Shown piece by piece: positions 59,137-64,000 of a DNA stretch of 64,000 nucleotides (positions are counted from its first letter, which is position 1; every line of letters begins with the position of its first letter). The translations under genes were made by a program, and so were the position numbers. The notes beneath the pieces were generated by a model. That model had not been told where the DNA came from. It did no database searches and saw only the letters and a list, made by a program, of their open reading frames with translations. Origin of the DNA: Aurantiochytrium sp. KH105 (Eukaryota > Sar > Bigyra > Thraustochytrida > Thraustochytriidae); contig BGKB01000008.1 of assembly GCA_003116975.1 (NCBI GenBank), positions 372,001 through 436,000 of the forward strand. Reading direction: 5' to 3'.

Positions 59137-60450
59137 TGAAAGTCCGTCGGCTGCTGGTTTTTCCAAAAGGCTCCTTCATTTCTGCGACTTTGCAATACCA
59201 ACGCTCGCACACCATGCAACTACATAATGCCACTCTTACGTTCATGTTTCCATCACGAGGCCTCGGCCCCAGCCCAAGCGCAAGCTCCTGCTGCCTTTCT
59301 TTACCTTCTTCTTATACATTTTTTTCATTTCTTTTTTCCTCTCTCCTTTCCTTTCCTTTCCATTCCATTTCATTTCTTTTTCTCTCTCCAAAAGGCATTT
59401 CCATTGCGTGGTCATTGCCGACAGCGATGCGACAGCGATGCGACAGAGGAGCTCCGGTTGGTTGGTGTGTTCGGCACGACGCCTCTTTATTCAGTTTCCT
59501 CGTCGCGGTCAGTCAGTCAATCAGTCAGACGTCCATTGCTGACGTGAAATTCTAACAACCAACCAGATTGCTCCCACTGCCGCTGCCGGCCGCGTGATAG
59601 CAGATATCTCAGCAAGAACCGCCCGAATCAAAGCATTCTGTGAGCAGCAGAGAATGGCAGTCGCAGTCGCAGTTGCAGTCGCGGCCGGCGAGCTGCAACA
59701 CGGCCATCTGCACTCACTTCCCCGTCGCGTCGTTCTCCACGTCGTTGTCGACCACAACCGCTTCGTTTCGGTGCTGCGCTAAACAGCCGCCGCCTCGCCT
59801 CGGTGCCAGAGACCTGCCGCTGTTGGCCCTTGCGGTCTCCGCCGCGACTGCGCAGCCCTCTTCGCTCCCTTCTCCTGCGTCCTCACGGTTCAGATTCCTG
59901 CGTCTCTTCCGAGCCGAACGAGAGCGCTGAGACCAGCACTTATCACGACGAATCTCCCCTCGAGCCGCGCCGTCTCCACCGCGAGAGGAGAGGCAGCCAG
60001 CGGCCGCGCCCTCGCTCCTCCCCTGTGCTCTTCGCCGCGCCGCGCGTGCGGGTCGAGGGCGCCGTGCTCGCGCCCAGCCCGGCCTCGCGCGGCGGCCTCC
60101 ACCGGCTTGCTCGCGCCGGCCCAGCTCGCAGCGCGGCTCTCGCCCTGTTCATGCCTTGCTTGCATCGCAGCGCGTGCAGCCGGCCGCGCTGGGCTCCGAC
60201 CCTCCGCGGCGCGGCAGGCCTCCCCGCGGGGACGCCGGCCGCGAGCGGGCGCGGCGATGGCGGCGGACGGCGGTGACGAAAGATGGTGCACGACGATCAT
60301 CGCGTCGATGATGTCGAAGATGACGGTGATGACGATGACGATCGATGATGATGAAGCGAAGCAGCAGAACCCGAACGGCGTCGAGCCGACGGCGCGGAGG
60401 GGCGCGGGAAGCTGGAGGCGCAGGCGGAGCAGGGCGCGGGCGGCGCCGGC
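59137..60450. other. Region between pirin and ceramidase; leader with many upstream ATGs
   Basis: About 1.3 kb. A TTTC/TCTC-rich tract lies near 59312-59400. From 60257 to 60353, GATGAC/GATGATG repeats give at least ten ATGs before the ceramidase start, including a short acidic uORF at 60283-60348. Long frames here are GC artefacts. Confidence 0.5.
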
Positions 60451-61630
60451 ATGGCGGTGCAGCGGCCGGCGGACGAGGCGGAGAAGCGCTCGGCGCTCTT
60501 CGCGCGCGGGGTCTCCGGCGCCGCCGCGCGCGGCGTCTCCGGCGCCGAGAAGGCCGCCGCGGCCAGGACGCTGGCCAGGGCCAGCGCGGCGGGCTGGGCC
60601 GTCACGGCCGCGGCGCTGCTCGTGGTCGGGCTCAAGAACAAGGAGCTGCAGGCCCTGGCGGCGTACGACTCGAGCCCCATCGACTGGTGCGGTACGTTTG
60701 TCGTTGGCGGAGGGAGGAGCGGACTTTGTTTGGCCACTGCGCTCGGCGCTCGTATCCTTGCGAGAATGAGTGGCGCTTGCTGCTTGGGCTGTTGGAGGGA
60801 AGGAGGGAGGGAGGGAGGGAAGGAAGGAAGGCGAATGCATTTCAAGTCCGCAAGACCGACTCACGCACTGGCGCAACGAACCATGAGCATGATCTTTCGC
60901 TCTGTCACACGCATGCGACACAGAAATCAACTATGAGGTCCACCCGTATGTGGCCGAGTTCTGGAACACTGTTTCCTCCGTCCCGCTGGCCCTTGTAGCC
61001 ATCTTTGTCCGCACAAACGACCTCGTGCCGGCCTTTTTCTGGACTGATATGCAGACCAGCATGGCCATCATCCTTGGCCTCATGGTCATCATCGGCGCAG
61101 GCTCCGTTTACTTCCATGCCACGCTCAGCGTCTTTGGCCAAATCATGGACGAAATGGGCATCATCTGGATTGTGCAGTACTCTGCACTCTTTGTGCTTCC
61201 GCCGGGCAAGTTCCCAATGCTCGTCGACATTGCCTTTTTGCCATCCGTTTTTGTTGCTTATCTTCTCTGCTCGATCCTCCTTGGGCTCTTTCTCCCTATT
61301 GTGTCCCATATTGTCGTGCTTTCCTGCGCGCCCATTGGCCTTGTTTTTCATGTGCTCGCGTTCCGGAGGATCCGTAATCAGAAAACAAAGGAGCGTTTTC
61401 GTCTCGCACTACGATTTTTTGCCGCAGCATGGGCGTGCTGGCTGGTTGATCGCCTCGCATGTTCGCACATGCAGGGCTTGCGCGAGATCATCGGCTTTCA
61501 ACCTCAATTGCACGCGTGGTGGCACGTTCTCATCAGTATTTGCGCGTACCTTCTCATCGGCGTATGCTGTGAAAATGTCGCAGAAACACGCCGCGCAGCG
61601 AAACGCTCTGAACCCCTCGACATTGTTTGA
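60451..61630 (+). CDS. ACER: Alkaline ceramidase, two exons
   Basis: Alkaline ceramidase cleaves ceramide to sphingoid base and fatty acid in ER or Golgi membranes. Exon 1 is 60451-60691 and exon 2 is 60924-61630. The 232 bp intron has a GTACGT donor and an ACACAG acceptor (phase 1) and contains a GGGA/GGAA run near 60794-60831. The 315-residue product crosses the junction as IDWCEINYEVHPYVAEFWNT, the classic ceramidase start. Metal and catalytic positions are visible: VYFHATLSVFGQIMDEMG, and a final HAWWHVL. There are about seven hydrophobic segments, beginning with GWAVTAAALLVVGL. The basic tail is short. The ATG at 60451 follows many upstream ATGs. It converges on the CEP350-like gene with a poly-C tract in between. 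Confidence 0.92.
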
Positions 61631-61931
61631 AACACTGATACGATAATTAATGCCTCCGGTACTCATGTCCTTTTCCTCAACTTGGTCATTGCTGACACGG
61701 AATAAAAATCTCGCAACGGAACATGTCACGTATTTTTTAAAAAGTTATCCCCCCCCCCCCCCCCCCCAAATATGTACATTTTGGTCTTCGTGGACTGCTA
61801 CAAGATAATGATAAAACGATGATGCGATCCCCAATCAATGAATTGAAATGTATACGTTTACAAACTTCAGTCTGTTGACTTGGAGCATATACGGCTGTAG
61901 CGGCCGCAGAAGTGCTTAAGGAGACACCCAC
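61631..61931. other. Convergent intergenic region with poly-C tract
   Basis: Contains a run of about 19 C at 61749-61767 in an otherwise AT-rich 300 bp spacer between the ceramidase and CEP350-like stops. Confidence 0.65.
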
Positions 61932-64000
61932 CTAGCTCCTGTCACGGCTCGCCGCCGTCGCCGCGCCACTGCTCGAAGCATTCATGGAATCGCAATACTC
62001 AGCCGTCTCCTTGATCAAGTCCTCGAGCATGAGATCTGCAACCTTGGAAATTACATCCCACTCCTCACGTTCATTATGCGTCCATTCCTCGTCGCGCTCC
62101 AACAAGTCCGAGCAAATGACATTCTCCATGCGCTCGTACTCGTCCATCGACCAAAATGGGACAAAGGAGCTCGTGCCCGCACTCGCGCCGGCTGCGCGCA
62201 AAAGCGCGCCGCCTTGAGATTCTTCATGGCTCAGTAGTACCGGCACCACACTTGGACCCGACTCGAGGCGATCCCATCGGAGAACTCGACGCAAGACAGA
62301 TTCTACGAGCTCTCTCATGGGTGGTACTGGCGCGCGCAGGCGCAATGCCTGCCGGAACGGAATTTGAGCCCAAGCCGGCGTTGGTCCGCCCCCTTCGATT
62401 CGAGCCCGCTGACCCGATCGCGATCCAAGCAGGATCTCCTCTAGACTGCTGTTCACCAGGTCAAAGATCATCTTGTTGTTGATCTGGAGGAATTCTGGAT
62501 TGTTGTCTTCACGCTCAATGTCAAGGTAAAAGCTGACGTCAAGGGCATCCCCCGTATTCTCGCTTTGAATTTGGGCGGCCTGCTTCCACTCCGCGAGCAT
62601 GTCCACGCCGCCGCGCTCCTCGACGACTTCAAACAGCTTGCGCACGTAGCTCTCCGTGTATCCTGTCCAATCATAGAATCCTTCATCCTCGGAGTGCACT
62701 TGGTCATTTTCCTCCATCATGGTCGCATCCAAACGATCGTCCTCCACCTCAGGCTGCACTTCCTGCTCGAGTCCTGCTGCATCACTGTGTGCTGCCATGG
62801 ATCCTGCGGCATTGTCATCTGTCACGTCTCCAACTTCAAAGTCCTTTGTCTTTTCCTCAACAGCGCGCCTCTCTTTTCCAGACAAGCTTTTAGCAGACGC
62901 GGGATCGGCGCCTTCTTGAGCATCGCCTGCACGCCCTCGGGCCTCGGTACCCGACGAGGCCTCGACGTCAGGCGCAGTGCTCCCCACTGCCTGCTGAATG
63001 AGCTCGGGGAGCAGCATTGCAGTGATTTCGTCGGCAAGTTTCGCTTTCCGTGCACGGTTTTCTTCAAATTTCGCAGCGCGTTCGTCCTCGTCGATCGCCA
63101 TCGAGGCGTCATTTCCGGACTCACGCGCATGCGCAAGATCGCTGGCTGCTGCGCCCCGGTCCAGGCCCACCCGGCTCGGTGCTCGCGCGCGTCCCGCGTC
63201 CATCTCGTCAACACTCGCAAAAGAATCTGCGGCGAGGTTCGCAATCATTCCCGCAACTTCCGGGTCTTCCCCTTCATCGAGCTCGGCGCCTTGCAAGAGG
63301 CCATCGTCATCATCATCAACTTCTTCTCCTTCCTTTTCGCCATCGTACTGTGCAGCAGCACCGGCAACGGCGAAATCATTTCTACTCCCATCTCCTTGAA
63401 CGATGACGTCCCGCTCGTCCAGAGTCGCATCCTCGACTTGCGCACCCGGTTTTGCGCGCGGGGAGGCTGCTTCAAGAAGCGCCACGGCAGACTCGTCGAG
63501 TTCATCGTCTTCGTCAACAACGTCCATGCGCGCCCAGTCGTCCGATACGGGAACAGCGTCATCGACGCCAGCTGCAACTCGAGGCGATATTGAGCTGGAA
63601 CCAAACGTATCAGAGTATCCATCATCTCCAGAGGCCGATGTCTCCTCCGCCAACGTCTGTTGTAAGAGGTTGATCTCCTCATCGATGCGCTGGATTTCCT
63701 GCTGCAGGTCGCGCTCCAGCTTTTGTTCGCCCTTGTGCGCCACGCGAAGAGCCTGTTTCTTTTGAAGGGCTTGCAGAGTGGATTTCTTATCGCCAAGAGT
63801 CGTCTTGAGAGTCGCAATTCTCTCGCGCCGTAGCTCCATGCTCTGCTGCATGGCAAGTCCTCGCGACGAGGCTGACTGCGAGCTCGGTGCACTGAGATCC
63901 CGAGGGCTCACCACAGAAGATTGAACGGTATCAGCGCCCGGCGTTGGAACTGGCGCTGACACGGGCCGCGCACCATTCTTGTCGTCATCATCGTTTTCGC
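61932..64000 (-). CDS. CEP350/DUF4378-like protein, 5' end off window
   Basis: The frame is open to base 64000 (GTG at 63962 is not a start), so the N-terminus lies beyond the window; about 689 residues are visible. The N-terminal part has a coiled coil (ATLKTTLGDKKSTLQALQKK, DLQQEIQRIDEEINLLQQTL). A long acidic disordered region follows. The C-terminal 250 residues hold a conserved-looking module: FYLDIEREDNNPEFLQINNK, IFDLVNSSLEEIL, then EEWDVISKVADLMLEDLIKE before a short Ala/Ser tail. That layout matches the C-terminal domain of CEP350/CAP350 centrosomal proteins and the related plant DUF4378/TRM proteins, which bind microtubules or organise phosphatase complexes. I infer a basal-body or microtubule role with moderate confidence. 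A long plus-strand frame over 62565-63593 is a shadow. Confidence 0.65.
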   Translation of the reverse strand, partial: ENDDDDKNGARPVSAPVPTPGADTVQSSVVSPRDLSAPSSQSASSRGLAMQQSMELRRERIATLKTTLGDKKSTLQALQKKQALRVAHKGEQKLERDLQQEIQRIDEEINLLQQTLAEETSASGDDGYSDTFGSSSISPRVAAGVDDAVPVSDDWARMDVVDEDDELDESAVALLEAASPRAKPGAQVEDATLDERDVIVQGDGSRNDFAVAGAAAQYDGEKEGEEVDDDDDGLLQGAELDEGEDPEVAGMIANLAADSFASVDEMDAGRARAPSRVGLDRGAAASDLAHARESGNDASMAIDEDERAAKFEENRARKAKLADEITAMLLPELIQQAVGSTAPDVEASSGTEARGRAGDAQEGADPASAKSLSGKERRAVEEKTKDFEVGDVTDDNAAGSMAAHSDAAGLEQEVQPEVEDDRLDATMMEENDQVHSEDEGFYDWTGYTESYVRKLFEVVEERGGVDMLAEWKQAAQIQSENTGDALDVSFYLDIEREDNNPEFLQINNKMIFDLVNSSLEEILLGSRSGQRARIEGGGPTPAWAQIPFRQALRLRAPVPPMRELVESVLRRVLRWDRLESGPSVVPVLLSHEESQGGALLRAAGASAGTSSFVPFWSMDEYERMENVICSDLLERDEEWTHNEREEWDVISKVADLMLEDLIKETAEYCDSMNASSSGAATAASRDRS

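Noticed and set aside
59890..60930. 346-codon minus-strand frame opposite the ceramidase exon 1
   Set aside because: Crosses a supported intron and exon of the ceramidase; composition is low-complexity.
61749..61767. Poly-C tract as a regulatory element
   Set aside because: Homopolymer in a convergent 3' spacer; may be partly a sequencing artefact and has no supporting context.
62565..63593. 342-codon plus-strand frame opposite the CEP350-like gene
   Set aside because: Shadow of a minus-strand gene with supported coiled-coil and C-terminal domain.
1..64000. CRISPR arrays, rRNA, tRNA genes
   Set aside because: I scanned for regularly spaced repeats and T-loop-like words and found no cloverleaf or array. 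A covariance-model search would be decisive.

Overview
The window looks like nuclear DNA of a stramenopile protist, most likely a thraustochytrid-type labyrinthulomycete. This is inferred from style and content, not from a marker gene. Coding regions are GC-rich with strong G/C third positions. Genes are close together. Most are intronless, and the few introns are short (106-232 bp) with GTAAGT or GTACGT donors and CAG acceptors. The gene set is eukaryotic: VPS15, CSA, sirtuin, alkaline ceramidase and hormone-sensitive lipase, together with several cytoskeletal or ciliary-type proteins. There are two runs of N (about 2539-2765 and 52286-52338) and one single N (57680). Many long open frames opposite real genes begin with GTG or TTG and are GC artefacts. 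I took ATG starts and moved several starts inward for that reason. Layout, 0-12 kb: a 5' gene fragment on the minus strand at the left edge, mitochondrial-type GatB, an unidentified gene cut by the first gap, a sirtuin divergent from a CSA/ERCC8-like WD40 protein, a spliced CaMKK/GRIK-like kinase with IQ motifs, an unidentified SAM-like protein, and a TrmH tRNA methyltransferase that looks bacterial. 12-30 kb: a 2406-residue scaffold carrying a dynein-stalk-like segment, a p25-alpha-like segment, IQ, WW and TPR motifs; divergently, VPS15; then a small spliced unknown and a capsular-polysaccharide-type glycosyltransferase whose two halves are in swapped order. 30-38 kb: a gene-poor stretch with possible gene remnants, then three head-to-tail paralogues of an unrecognised polytopic membrane family. 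39-47 kb: a hormone-sensitive-lipase-like hydrolase, a Jhy-like protein, a 77-residue helical protein, and a spliced Rieske plus cytochrome-b5-reductase fusion. 47-52 kb: a 1070-residue protein made of 20 stathmin-like helical repeats with an exact 47 or 51 residue period, then a GST-like protein. 52.3-57.7 kb: a contig flanked by Ns whose 747 bp ends are a perfect inverted repeat; it contains a small heat-shock protein. 58-64 kb: pirin, a spliced alkaline ceramidase, and a CEP350/DUF4378-like protein that runs off the right edge. Genes are grouped by strand without operon logic, and many neighbours are divergent pairs sharing 0.25-1.3 kb or convergent pairs 0.2-0.6 kb apart. Two themes recur. 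One is microtubules and cilia (stathmin-like array, giant scaffold, Jhy-like, CEP350-like, small DASH-like protein). The other is lipids and membranes (HSL-like lipase, ceramidase, VPS15). The most novel items are the stathmin-like array, the giant scaffold, the membrane-protein triplet, the permuted glycosyltransferase, and the inverted repeat that ends exactly at assembly gaps.
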